Program-made: the position numbers and the translations under genes | Shown: positions 32,895 through 42,167 of the stretch, piece by piece | Layout of the letters: each line of letters starts with the position of its first letter | Numbering within the stretch: the first letter of the stretch is position 1 | Origin: Fomitopsis serialis | Taxonomy: Eukaryota; Basidiomycota; Agaricomycetes; Polyporales; Fomitopsidaceae | Reading direction: 5' to 3' | Assembly: GCF_022376445.1 (NCBI RefSeq) | Contig: NW_025954986.1 | Span: 392,025-456,024, forward strand | DNA: 64,000 bases | The notes under the pieces: model-generated | The model's database searches: none | Seen by the model: the letters and a program-made list of their open reading frames with translations, nothing else | Told to the model about the DNA's origin: nothing

Positions 32895-35800
32895 ATCGCC
32901 CTCGTCCCGCCCTGACCGTCATTCGGTCCTACGCGCGTCCCCCAGGGTTCGCGTGCGATCTCCGACTCGTGGTGCCCGTCGTAGTCGCCATGGGTGTCGG
33001 AAACCATGGAGAAGTCGATGGAACGTTGGGTGGGGTTCCCTAGGAGCGAGCCCTCGGCGAGAACTGTAAAGTTCTCGCCGGGTTGACGGTCGGGACACCG
33101 GTCTGGCGTATCGGGTTTCGTAAGCGCCGGCCGCTGCACTACCGGCAGTGCGGCAGTCGGGTCGCGAGCTCGAGCTCGCGCGTTCTTCAGGAGTACGCGA
33201 TCGTCGGGCTGCGCGCTCGTCGGGGCGCCGGGGTCGCGGAGAGAGTGGTTGCTGGAGAAGTCGAGGTCGAGATCGGGGCTTGCCAGCTCAACCGCACAGG
33301 GTTCGGCTGTCTTTAAGCCCGAGACGGAGACTTGCACGCCCTGGAGGATGTGCAGGTTCTCCTGGGAGGCGTCCGCGCGGAATTGATGACCATCGGAGGT
33401 GATAACGAGTCCGTCCGGAGGGCCTGCCAGTTGAACCGCAGGCGGTTCATCTGTGCAGGTGCGAACTACTTGTGCTCGCCAAGGGACGGTCCGAGCCTCT
33501 CGCAGCGAGGCCATACGCGGCGGTCGGCCTTCCAAAGATCTTGTGGAGTCGAGCGCGTCGCCAAATGGGTCGCCGGGGTCGTCCCATGGCTTGGCCAACT
33601 GAACCACAGAGGATTCAGCTGCGTCGGAGCAGCCAGAGACCTGCACTTCCTCACGGAAGTGCGATCCATCTTGGGACGCCGATGTTAGCGCGATGCTACT
33701 GTCCGACAAGGAGTCAGTGAACACCGCGTCACAGCCAGTCGAGGTTAAATGGAACACCTCGGACCTGCATCGCTGCTGGTCCGTTGTACCGCCTTGCGAG
33801 ATGGAAGGTACGACCTCGCGGTCGTCCACTAGTACAGGTGCACCACTTTGCAGTGCGGACGGTACAACCATTGGGTCGTCTCGTAATTCGAACGTGCCAT
33901 CTTCATGGTCACTCGTGATCATGGGAGCAGCGATGAAGAGACGGTGGCCCGACGAGTCGCGGGCGATGCTCTCGGCGGGCTCCCTGTTCGTCGTCACACT
34001 CACTGGTGTGGACGCCCTGGCAGGCGCGGACCTGGCATGTGTCAAAGTGAGTACGTTCCTCCGGGACGTATCCTCACTTTTCGACCCTTCGTGCCGGTCA
34101 ATAGCGTGCACATCGAGTAGTAGATTCGGTGTGTGCGCTATGAAGCGGTCGTTGTTACCGGAACAGAGCACGTCGAACGCGAAGTGCTGCGTCTCCATCG
34201 CGCAGCCTTGCGAACTGGAGGGTACGACCTCGCGGTCGTCCCCTAACGCAAGTGTGCGGCCTTGCGGATCGGAAGACACGACCAACAGGTCGTCCTGCAG
34301 CGCGGATCTGCCGTCCTCATGGCCAGCCGCGCGCTCGGTGACCTTCACGTTCTTCGCTGCACTTGCTGGTGCGGGCACGGCCAAGAGGATAGGTATCGAG
34401 GTGGATACGTCCGCCTGGGGCGTATCCGCTACTCGATAGCCAGTCATGGACTGGTGGGGCACGTCGGACGTGCAGTACTGCGCGTCCGTCGTATCGCCTT
34501 GCAGGGTGAAAGGTCCGGGTACGACCTCAGGGTCATAACGCAGCACCCGTGGGACATCCGGTACGACTTCGCAGTCGTACCTGAGGGCAGTAGTGCCATA
34601 GTCGTGGCCAGTAGTGCGCACGACGAGCCTTGAGTTCGTCGGTACGCCTACTGGCGCAGGTACAGAGGGTATGGAGGGTACGACCTGGAGGTCGTCCCGC
34701 AGCACAGACGTGCTGCCACACGGAACATCAGGTACGACTTCGCAGTCGTACCTGGGGACGTGGTTGCCCTCTTCGTGGCTAGCAGGATGCACGACGAGCT
34801 TCTCGTTTGTCGCTACGCCTGCTAGCGCGGGCACGGGAAGCGGGGGCTGCGATGCAGGAACGTACAGTGAGTACGTACCTGTGGTAGTCGAGCCTTCGGG
34901 CTCGTGCTTCCTGCTCGCCCCGCACCCTTCCTCCCTCTGTCCCTTTGTTCCTTCCTTCTCCTCGCTATCGCTCCCCGTCTCCCTGTCCTCTTTCTGCTCT
35001 CCTCGCTCCGCGTCCTTCGTGGTCCGCTCGGTCCTGCTACTCGGCGCGGGACTTGAACGCGCATCGTTCAAGTCCTGGATCACGCGGCTGCGTTGCGTGT
35101 CGCCAGAGCCGCGGTAGGGGTCGAGGCGCGAGACGAGAGGGGAGAGTCGAGGATCCGGGGAGGAAGGAGGTGGTGATCTGGTACCGTGAAGTACCAGGTC
35201 GTCGGTCGCCACTGACTGGACTGGCGGCAAGTCAGACAGCCATTCGCGAACGCGAGTTCGCACTCGCGTTGGGGCCCCGCGCGCGTCTGGTTCGCCAGAC
35301 GGGCGCTCGAGGTGGCTGCCCAGAGAGTGGGAGTGGTCGAGGACGTGGAGTCGGTGGTGGCGGTCGAGCGCAGTGCGGTGGGCGCTAGCACTCAGGCCGC
35401 TCGCCACGGACCCGTGACGCTCGACGCCCGTAGGGTCGAGCGCGTCGCGCGTCGCGTCGAGCAAGCTGCTCGACAAGGCTCGCACGTCATTCGACAACGA
35501 ATATATGCTTTTTGTGTCGCGGCTCATCTCTGAGCACGCGACGGGCGTATCTACACGCGTGGGCTCGTTCCCACTGCACACAGTACTACTGTAGTACTGT
35601 GTGCCTATGCCCTCCCGTGTGCTAATGCGAGTCAGCTCCTGGCGCTGCTCGTTCACTCCGGGCACGAGCTCGACTACGGCTACGTCGTCGAGCTCGGCGC
35701 GCTCACCACTCCTCCGAGTGGTGCCGAACTTCATCGGTTGGCTGGTAGCAGGCGGAGAATCAGTCTCCGGGCGGCTCTGAGCGAGCTCGACGTTGGGCTC

Positions 35801-36142
35801 GAGCTGCTCAGCGCGCGGTGCCTGTTCGACCTCACGGTCGGACGGCGCCTGCTCTGTGAGTGCTCCGGCTGAGTCCTCGCGGTGAGAGGACTCAGTCCGG
35901 GTGGTCTTCGTGCGAGAAGACCGACTGCGGCTGCTGGCCTCGGACAGTGCGGCGTCGACCGTTGCCAGCAGGTCGGCCTCGAGTTGCTTGGATTCCTCGA
36001 GGGCTTTGTTGATCCGCTCTTGACTTGCGGCGAGCTTCGCTCGGACTTCCTCGCGCAACGCCTTCAGCTTGCTGCGGGTCCCACTGTGGGACCCGCGGCT
36101 GCTTCGCGAAGGTGCGGACGGGTTGGTGGTCGACTCGGACAT
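32891..36142 (-). CDS. Element 1 ORF1, 1083-aa coiled-coil plus repetitive protein
   Basis: A single frame, start at 36140-36142, stop TGA at 32891-32893. Residues about 1-75 form a basic start followed by a heptad-type coiled coil (LKALREEVRAKLAASQERIN, then KALEESKQLEADLLATVDAA). This part is strongly conserved in element 2 ORF1 and takes the position of a Gag protein. After about residue 130 the protein is Ser/Thr/Pro/Asp-rich, with recurrent units of the type TNEKLVV, RYDCEVVPDVP and RDDLQVVPS. Each of these is encoded by a palindrome, for example identical hairpins at 34560-34581 and 34731-34752. No zinc knuckle or enzyme motif is seen. Confidence 0.75.
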   Translation of the reverse strand: MSESTTNPSAPSRSSRGSHSGTRSKLKALREEVRAKLAASQERINKALEESKQLEADLLATVDAALSEASSRSRSSRTKTTRTESSHREDSAGALTEQAPSDREVEQAPRAEQLEPNVELAQSRPETDSPPATSQPMKFGTTRRSGERAELDDVAVVELVPGVNEQRQELTRISTREGIGTQYYSSTVCSGNEPTRVDTPVACSEMSRDTKSIYSLSNDVRALSSSLLDATRDALDPTGVERHGSVASGLSASAHRTALDRHHRLHVLDHSHSLGSHLERPSGEPDARGAPTRVRTRVREWLSDLPPVQSVATDDLVLHGTRSPPPSSPDPRLSPLVSRLDPYRGSGDTQRSRVIQDLNDARSSPAPSSRTERTTKDAERGEQKEDRETGSDSEEKEGTKGQREEGCGASRKHEPEGSTTTGTYSLYVPASQPPLPVPALAGVATNEKLVVHPASHEEGNHVPRYDCEVVPDVPCGSTSVLRDDLQVVPSIPSVPAPVGVPTNSRLVVRTTGHDYGTTALRYDCEVVPDVPRVLRYDPEVVPGPFTLQGDTTDAQYCTSDVPHQSMTGYRVADTPQADVSTSIPILLAVPAPASAAKNVKVTERAAGHEDGRSALQDDLLVVSSDPQGRTLALGDDREVVPSSSQGCAMETQHFAFDVLCSGNNDRFIAHTPNLLLDVHAIDRHEGSKSEDTSRRNVLTLTHARSAPARASTPVSVTTNREPAESIARDSSGHRLFIAAPMITSDHEDGTFELRDDPMVVPSALQSGAPVLVDDREVVPSISQGGTTDQQRCRSEVFHLTSTGCDAVFTDSLSDSSIALTSASQDGSHFREEVQVSGCSDAAESSVVQLAKPWDDPGDPFGDALDSTRSLEGRPPRMASLREARTVPWRAQVVRTCTDEPPAVQLAGPPDGLVITSDGHQFRADASQENLHILQGVQVSVSGLKTAEPCAVELASPDLDLDFSSNHSLRDPGAPTSAQPDDRVLLKNARARARDPTAALPVVQRPALTKPDTPDRCPDRQPGENFTVLAEGSLLGNPTQRSIDFSMVSDTHGDYDGHHESEIAREPWGTRVGPNDGQGGTRAI

Positions 36143-36286
36143 CTTGTCGAGTTGTCGAGTTGGCCAGAATATGATCAGAATAGCATAGAGTTGTTGACGT
36201 CGAGTAGGTAGATATCGAAGTCGAGTTTCGAGGTTGTTGCCTAGAATAGATTCCCAGAGTAGAAGCTTGTCTGGAGCGCAAAAAAG

Positions 36287-36488
36287 TGTGGCGTCCCTTA
36301 GTCCTCGTGCCCGGTATGCGCTGTATCCAGTCTCTATTCAGAGGAACTGTCTACACTTGCATACATGGGGCGATGAGGATGGTAAAGGACTGAGGTCTCG
36401 TAGGTGCACAGGCGCGCCATACGAGCCCTCAGGCAAACAATGACAAACATACAAGACGAGAAATACCGTAACGGGAATATCCGTTACA
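36287..36488 (-). repeat. 5' LTR of element 1
   Basis: 202 bases, element orientation minus. The leader downstream (36286 and lower) keeps TTTTTTGCGCTCC and later CTTCTACTCTGGG and CTCGAAACT in common with element 2. The primer site is therefore presumably within the first dozen bases, but it shows no obvious match to a 3' tRNA end. Confidence 0.9.
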
Positions 36489-37846
36489 CCTGCTCGTCGG
36501 CCGTGCCTGCACGCAGGACGTTGGCCCTGCGGTCGTCCTGCGCGTCGTGGTGGTCTGTACCTTGTACCCTCCACCAGCTCGCCTGCCCGCTCGCCCACCC
36601 ACCCGCTCGCACGTCCCGTTGTCCGCTTTCCTGACTCCTCGCCCGCTCGCGTGTGCCTTCGTCGGCCGTGCTTGTGTGCTGGGCATTCGCCCAGCGCGTT
36701 TGCGGTTGACGTGGATGCTGCGGCCTGCTCGCTAGCTCATCCGCTAGTCCGCTCACCTGTCCGTCTTCTCGACCACCCGCCCGTCTCCCCGTCTCCCTGC
36801 TTGCCCGCCCGTTTGCCCTTTCTCCCGTCCATCCAGTCGGCTGCCCGCCCGTCCGCTCGCCCGCCCGCTTTCCCATCCGCCTTCTGCCCGCTCGCCCGCT
36901 CCGTGCTGCACGTCGCCGCCGACTCGTCCTCGCTTGCCCTCACCCGCCGTGCTCCACTCGCCCTCGCCCGTCTTATTTCCACGCACGCGGTACGGTCCTC
37001 GGTCGAGCTTGCGTGCGAGGCATCCGCCGCGCGCATGCCCGTCTGTCGGCTGCTGGTTCGTCGGCTGCTGGTTCGTCGGCCGTGTCTGCGTGTTGGGCAT
37101 TCGTCCAACACGCTCGCGGTTGGCGTGGGTTGCTGCCTGCCCGCCCGTCCGGTTGTCTGCCCGCCGCGCATTCGTCGGCCGTGCCTGCACACAGGGCGCT
37201 GGCCCTGCGTGCTCGCGGTCGTCGTGTGCGTCGCGCTGCACGCTGCCGTGTCCTGCGTCTGCGTTAGTGGGCTCGCTCGCGTGTGTCTGCACGCACCTCG
37301 TTGAGAGACCCGCGATCCGCTCGCCGTCCGCACCCTTCCCGTCCGCGCCCGTGATCCGCCCTCGTCGCTGAGCACGCGCCCGCCTTTTCCCCGTGCTCGC
37401 CGTCCCTGTATCCGCCGTGTTCGCGCATGGTCAGGCCCCAACTGCGGAGAGGTGAGTACTCACTCACCGGGTCCCTGGCCTTGGGGTGCTCGCCTCGCCT
37501 GCCCACCGCTGGCGTACCTGCGGTCCATCCGTCGGGCGCGTTTGCGCGCTGGACGCTCGTGGTGGTGCCCGCGCGTGCCCGAGTCCAAGCCGCGTCGTTG
37601 CTGAGGTTGAGGGAGGAGGTTGGGAGGAGGCGAGGCAACCTCGCGAGCGCCACGTTTGGGCGCTCGCGGAGTTGCCTCTTTTGGCAACACCGCCGCGGGT
37701 CACCACCGCGCCACACCGCCACACCGGACGGCGGGTATGCGGTAGTCGCGGTGTGGCGAGGATCGCACACCGTACCCGCACCCGGGGACACCTCGGGTAC
37801 GTTACCGCGGGTGTACCCGGTACCCGCGTCCATCCTTACTCAGGCC

Positions 37847-38323
37847 TCAGTACCTGTTCGTCACATCTGCTTCGCCCTCGCTTGCCCGCCGCTGACCTCC
37901 AGTATACACAGGTGGACCCGTCCGCGAGAGACGGTGCATACATTGAACCACTGCACAGACCGAGATTGCACTGTACGCAACAGCAACGAGCCCCAGCGAC
38001 GCACTAAGAGCGTCGCTGGAGGCTTGCGAAGAGTTAAGATGCAGGGAGGAATGCAGTTTCCGGCCAGCAGGGCCAGCGAGTCAGGTGAGTACCCCGCTTT
38101 TCACCTCGACTCCAGGAATGTCCACCAAGGACGAGTGGGTGGAGCCTAACAGCATGGAGACAACCCCGGCGCACGTTTGCTCAACAAGCACAAGTGCATA
38201 CGAATACAACGCGCATTGGTACGACAAGGGCCAGCTTGCCGCACACTAATAATATGATGCAGTGCCCAAGCTCGGTACAACGCAGCTCATCGAGCTGGAC
38301 CGCGTTAAGCAACAGCCTGCCAG
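37847..38323. other. Short host segment between hAT-like and second LTR element
   Basis: It may contain remains of a coding region: an open reading SAYEYNAHWYDKGQL near 38190-38245 and another short one (KLGTTQLIELDRVKQQPA) that runs to the insertion point and appears to continue beyond the second element at 46397. No family recognised. Confidence 0.35.
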
Positions 38324-38546
38324 TGTAACGGGCCTATTTGGATGTCATCAAGACCTACCCGATATGGAATATCTTATCTATATGCTGTTTGCTTATGTTT
38401 GTACTCCCCTCGTATGGCGTGCCAGCGCACTTCCTGTAGTCTCCAACTACCCTTTAATCACTGCCTAACGATACACATAGTCTGTAGACTTCTCTTGAAT
38501 AGAGATTGGATACAGCGTATCTGCGGGTGTGAACTGGGTCGTTACA
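38324..38546 (+). repeat. 5' LTR of element 2
   Basis: 223 bases, identical by eye to 46169-46391. The 3' part shares GAATAGAGA and TGGATACAGCG with the LTR of element 1, while the 5' part is unrelated apart from TGTAACGG. Confidence 0.9.
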
Positions 38547-38684
38547 TATTTTTACGCTCCTCTGAACTTCTCAGACTTCTACTCTGGGGAACTCTACTGG
38601 CAACAAACTCTCGAAACTTCGAACTCAAACTCGAAATCTATGCTTTTTGGAACACTCTAGTCGACCTCGCAATATCTCAAGAAT

Positions 38685-41600
38685 ATGGCCGAGTCGACAA
38701 CCAACACTTCCGAGCCCACGCGCAGCAGCCGCGGGTCCCGAAGTGGAACCCGCAGCAGGCTGAAGGCGTTGCGCGCGGAAGTCCGAGCTAAGCTCGCCGC
38801 GAGTCAAGAGCGGCTGAACGAAGTGCTCGCGGAATCCATCGCAAGTCAACAGCGAATGGAGGCTGCCCTCGTAGAGGCAGCCGCAAGCCAACAGCGGATC
38901 AACTCCGCTCTCGAGGAGTCTCAACAACTCCAAACGGACTTGCTGGAATCGGTCGACAATGCGTTGACCGAGGCCAGCAACCGTAGCAGGTCTTCCCGCT
39001 CGAAGACCGCCCGGACTGAGTCCTCCGACCCAGAGAACTCAGCCGGAGCACTCACGGAGCAGGTAGCATCCGACCGCGAGGTCGAATGTGCACCGCGCTC
39101 TGAGCAGCTCACGCCCGAAGTCGAGCTTGCTCAGAGCCGCCAGGAGACTCCGTCTCCACCTGCTCCAGCCCAACCGACAAGGCTCGGCACCACAGTCAAG
39201 AGTGGTGCACGCGCTGGGCTCGACGGCGCCGCCGTCGCCGAGCCCGCGCCCGAGCTCAGCGAGCGGAATACCGACCCGACTCGTATCCGCGCCCGGGAAG
39301 GGATAGGCACACTACCTATCCCCCGGCCCAGCGAGAACGAGTCGGAACTCGCAAGAACACGCGTCGCGCGCTCAGAAATGAGCCGCGACAGAAAAAATAT
39401 ATTAATGGCGTCGACCGACGCGCTCGACACGGTCACCGACGCGCTTGACGCAGCCGGCGACACGCTCGACGCGGCCGGCGACGCGCTCGACACCAGAGGC
39501 GTTGAGAATCACGAGCCCGCGTCGACGGTGAGCGCTCGCAGCGCTAGCGCCCAGCGCCCAGCTCTCGACCGCCACCACCGCTTCCTCACCTCGCACCTCG
39601 TCTCCGATCTCGACTCGGGCAACCACCACGGCCACCCGACCTCTTGTCAAGGCGCTCGCACTGTCCCAACGGGCAGGCGAATTGAAGTCAGCGACTCCCT
39701 AGCTGAACTACCGACAGTTCAGTTAGGAGCGCCCGACAACCCCTCTGCGCGCGGTACAAGACCGGCGCGACCTTCCTCTCCCGGACCTCCAACTCCAACC
39801 GCGAGACCTACATTCGATCCCCTCACCTCATCTCTCCACCCTGGCGACCTCTACCCCGATCTTCGCGACCCACGCAATACGCAACAAGGCCGCGCGGCCC
39901 AGGACTCGCACGACGTGCGTGCAAGCCCAGCGCCGAGCAACAAGGTCGCGCAGCACGCAGAAAACGCGACGCGAGGGAAGCCAAAGAAGGAGGAGAAGAA
40001 GGAGGGAAAGAGAGAGGAGGGGGAAGGGTGCGGGGCGAGTAGACAAGACGAGCACGAAGGCTCGAAGACCGCAGGTACGCCTTCGCTGGCCGTCCCTGCC
40101 TCGCCGCCTCCGCTCCCAGTGCCCGCGCCAGCAGGCGTATCGACGAACGAGAAGCTCGTCGTGCGTCCTGCTGGTCACCAAGACGGCACCTCCGCTTTCC
40201 GGGATGACTCATACGTCGTACCCACCGCCTTGGACGGTACCACGGCAGACGCACAGAGCTGCGCGTCCGACGTGCCCGTTCCATCGCCACTGCCCGCGCC
40301 AGCAGGCGTAACGACGAACAGGAAGTCTGTCGTGAGCTCTGCTGGCCACGAAGACGGAACATCCGTCTCCTGGGACGACTTCAGCGTCGTACCCGACATT
40401 CTGCAGGGTAGCCCGTCGGACGTACATTGCTGCACGTCTGACGTACCCCGTCCTTCTACGAACCGCTGCACAGCGTGTACATCGAGCCTACTACTCGATG
40501 TACAGGTTGTCGACGAGGACGACGCTGCGCCCGGCGTACTCGCAAACGTACCCGGCGCGCTCGCCGACCTCTCATGCGCGAGCGACGGCCCCGAGGTACA
40601 CCCTGCAAAGGTGCACCCGGTACGCACGTCACCAGCCGCAGTGCCCGCGTTGGGAGACAACACAACGAACATTGAGTACGTTGCGTGTCCCTCCGACGTT
40701 GATGACCGGGTACTGGGCCTGTGCAGTAGCACTACAAGTGTGCCTGCTGCTCATACCTCGCGAAACGGCGCGTCTGGAGAGTCGTCGAGCTCTGCCAGGC
40801 CGTCTCCTTCTGTTTCCTTACCACCGCACGCGGCGGATACGTCGAGCCTGTCGCTCGATGTATCCCCCGATGCTTTCTTTCTGGATGCGAGCGACGCACT
40901 TCCGTCCGCGCTCATCGCCATCCAGCACGCCCCTACTTGGCGTAGCGACGCGCCCGGAGAACACGCTAGATCTACCGGGTCGTCCTTTTCTTCTTCTCTA
41001 CCATTTCGCGCTATGCGTACGTCGAGCCCTCCGCCCGACGTGCACGCAGCCGAGTCTTGGGACGCGCGCGATGCACCGTCAAGCGTGTTCGCCGCGATTC
41101 CTCAAGATTCCATCTCGACGTTTTCACGTCCGGTGCCCACACCAACGCATGGTACAACGAGCATTGAGCTCGCTGCACCCGGTGTTGGCGACCTCACGGA
41201 GCCACCGTATCCGTTCGACGCGCTGGCTAACGAGCTCAGCGGCGTCACAACGCACGACGTGTTCGGCATGCAATCGAGCATGACCGACGCGTCTTTTACT
41301 TCTAATTCTTATCCTTTCATAGCAACATCCGCGCGTTACGCAGGGAGTACAACGAGCTTGAGGCTCGATGCACCCACTGTCTGTGATAGTCGGACTCCCG
41401 TTTCAACGGCTATGTGTCTGCTGCCCAAGCCAGTGGATAGTACCACGAGCCTTGAGCTCGCGGCACCATCCATTCGTGACCCTACATGGGTAGCAGTCCC
41501 TCGTAACGGCCTGGCTAGCGAACTCAGCGCCGTCACGATGCACGACGTGTCCGGCATGCCGCCAAGCACGACCGGCGCGTCTCATCCTTCAATTGCAACA

Positions 41601-42167
41601 TCCACTCTTCGTGCGACAAGTATGTCGAGCTCCAGGTTCGATGTACTGGTCGCCGTCGAGTGTCGTAACGCGTGCGACGCGCTGGCTAACGAGCTCAGCG
41701 GCGTCACGACGCACGACGTGTTCGATGTGCAGACTAGCACGATCGACGCGTCTTCTTCATTTACTACAACACTTGCTCTTCGTACAGAGAGCACGCCGAG
41801 CTCGAGGCTTGACGCGCTCACTGTCGATGAGCCTAGCAACGCGTGCAACGCACGCCCTAACGTGCTCGCCGCGTATTTCAAACCTCATGTACTGGGTACG
41901 TCGAGCAACAGCTCGCTCGACGTACACTGTATTATTCCTTTTCTTTTTCCAACTTCGGAGGAGGGGAAGGGACCGCCCACGGTTCTCATTACGAGTCTCA
42001 AGACACGAGATATACAGGTACTACACGACGGACTCCGATGGACGTACAGAAAGCACGTCGATCAGTTCGTCGGTACCTGGTGTATCTGTGAGGCTCGCTG
42101 CGTCCAGCGATGCGACCAGCGTGCGATCGAGCACGTTTGGCACATCCACCTCCGCCTCCAAGACTGA
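38685..42167 (+). CDS. Element 2 ORF1, 1160-aa coiled-coil plus repetitive protein
   Basis: ATG at 38685 follows a 138-base leader; stop TGA at 42165-42167. Residues 1-105 match the start of element 1 ORF1, but with an extra internal duplication of a unit like SQQRMEAALVEAAA, which lengthens the coiled coil. The rest is Ser/Thr/Pro/Asp-rich. It repeats TSSLxLDV, TTSIELAAP and the longer ALANELSGVTTHDVF unit three to four times between about 41210 and 41740. DNA behind the repeats is palindromic, for example 40477-40503 (10-bp arms GTACATCGAG / CTCGATGTAC) and 41896-41925. The last 50 residues differ in character (Trp/Cys/Arg-rich), as expected if translation normally leaves this frame near 42010. 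Confidence 0.75.
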   Translation: MAESTTNTSEPTRSSRGSRSGTRSRLKALRAEVRAKLAASQERLNEVLAESIASQQRMEAALVEAAASQQRINSALEESQQLQTDLLESVDNALTEASNRSRSSRSKTARTESSDPENSAGALTEQVASDREVECAPRSEQLTPEVELAQSRQETPSPPAPAQPTRLGTTVKSGARAGLDGAAVAEPAPELSERNTDPTRIRAREGIGTLPIPRPSENESELARTRVARSEMSRDRKNILMASTDALDTVTDALDAAGDTLDAAGDALDTRGVENHEPASTVSARSASAQRPALDRHHRFLTSHLVSDLDSGNHHGHPTSCQGARTVPTGRRIEVSDSLAELPTVQLGAPDNPSARGTRPARPSSPGPPTPTARPTFDPLTSSLHPGDLYPDLRDPRNTQQGRAAQDSHDVRASPAPSNKVAQHAENATRGKPKKEEKKEGKREEGEGCGASRQDEHEGSKTAGTPSLAVPASPPPLPVPAPAGVSTNEKLVVRPAGHQDGTSAFRDDSYVVPTALDGTTADAQSCASDVPVPSPLPAPAGVTTNRKSVVSSAGHEDGTSVSWDDFSVVPDILQGSPSDVHCCTSDVPRPSTNRCTACTSSLLLDVQVVDEDDAAPGVLANVPGALADLSCASDGPEVHPAKVHPVRTSPAAVPALGDNTTNIEYVACPSDVDDRVLGLCSSTTSVPAAHTSRNGASGESSSSARPSPSVSLPPHAADTSSLSLDVSPDAFFLDASDALPSALIAIQHAPTWRSDAPGEHARSTGSSFSSSLPFRAMRTSSPPPDVHAAESWDARDAPSSVFAAIPQDSISTFSRPVPTPTHGTTSIELAAPGVGDLTEPPYPFDALANELSGVTTHDVFGMQSSMTDASFTSNSYPFIATSARYAGSTTSLRLDAPTVCDSRTPVSTAMCLLPKPVDSTTSLELAAPSIRDPTWVAVPRNGLASELSAVTMHDVSGMPPSTTGASHPSIATSTLRATSMSSSRFDVLVAVECRNACDALANELSGVTTHDVFDVQTSTIDASSSFTTTLALRTESTPSSRLDALTVDEPSNACNARPNVLAAYFKPHVLGTSSNSSLDVHCIIPFLFPTSEEGKGPPTVLITSLKTRDIQVLHDGLRWTYRKHVDQFVGTWCICEARCVQRCDQRAIEHVWHIHLRLQD

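Larger units (their letters stand above)
30111..36488 (-). mobile_element. LTR element 1: gag-like/low-complexity ORFs, no pol
   Basis: A complete element of 6378 bases on the minus strand. Two 202-base direct repeats (30111-30312 and 36287-36488) appear identical, begin TGTAACGG and end GCCACA in element orientation, and flank the interior. The 5-mer CCTGC stands on both outer sides (30106-30110 and 36489-36493) as target duplication. A purine tract (GTGGGGGAGGG in element orientation) lies directly before the 3' LTR. The interior codes only for two huge repetitive frames. I find no YxDD polymerase box, no integrase HHCC or DDE signature, no DSG protease motif and no zinc knuckle. The identical LTRs imply recent insertion. 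It sits inside the hAT-like element. Confidence 0.9.
29438..37838. mobile_element. Non-autonomous hAT-type element, interrupted by an LTR element
   Basis: The left end begins TAGTGATGGACACGGGTA. The right end, read inward on the minus strand, begins TAAGGATGGACGCGGGTA. These are imperfect terminal inverted repeats of hAT type (TA.GGATGG...CGGGTA). Directly outside both ends stands the same 8-mer, CTCAGGCC (29430-29437 and 37839-37846), and an 8-bp target duplication is the hAT hallmark. Subterminal GGGTACC/ACCCGCACCCG words are frequent. Removing the nested LTR element and its 5-bp duplication leaves about 2.0 kb with no transposase frame, only C/T-skewed low-complexity sequence with strong hairpins. 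It must have been mobilised in trans. Confidence 0.8.

Noticed and set aside
36651..38149. Overlapping 180-240-codon frames on both strands
   Set aside because: Same compositional cause. Similar peptide strings between islands come from repeated hairpin DNA, and the frame is not consistently kept.
41593..42012. N-terminal extension of the second long frame of element 2
   Set aside because: Its composition (Arg/Cys/Leu-rich) is that of an out-of-frame shadow of ORF1; protein-like reading starts only near 42013.
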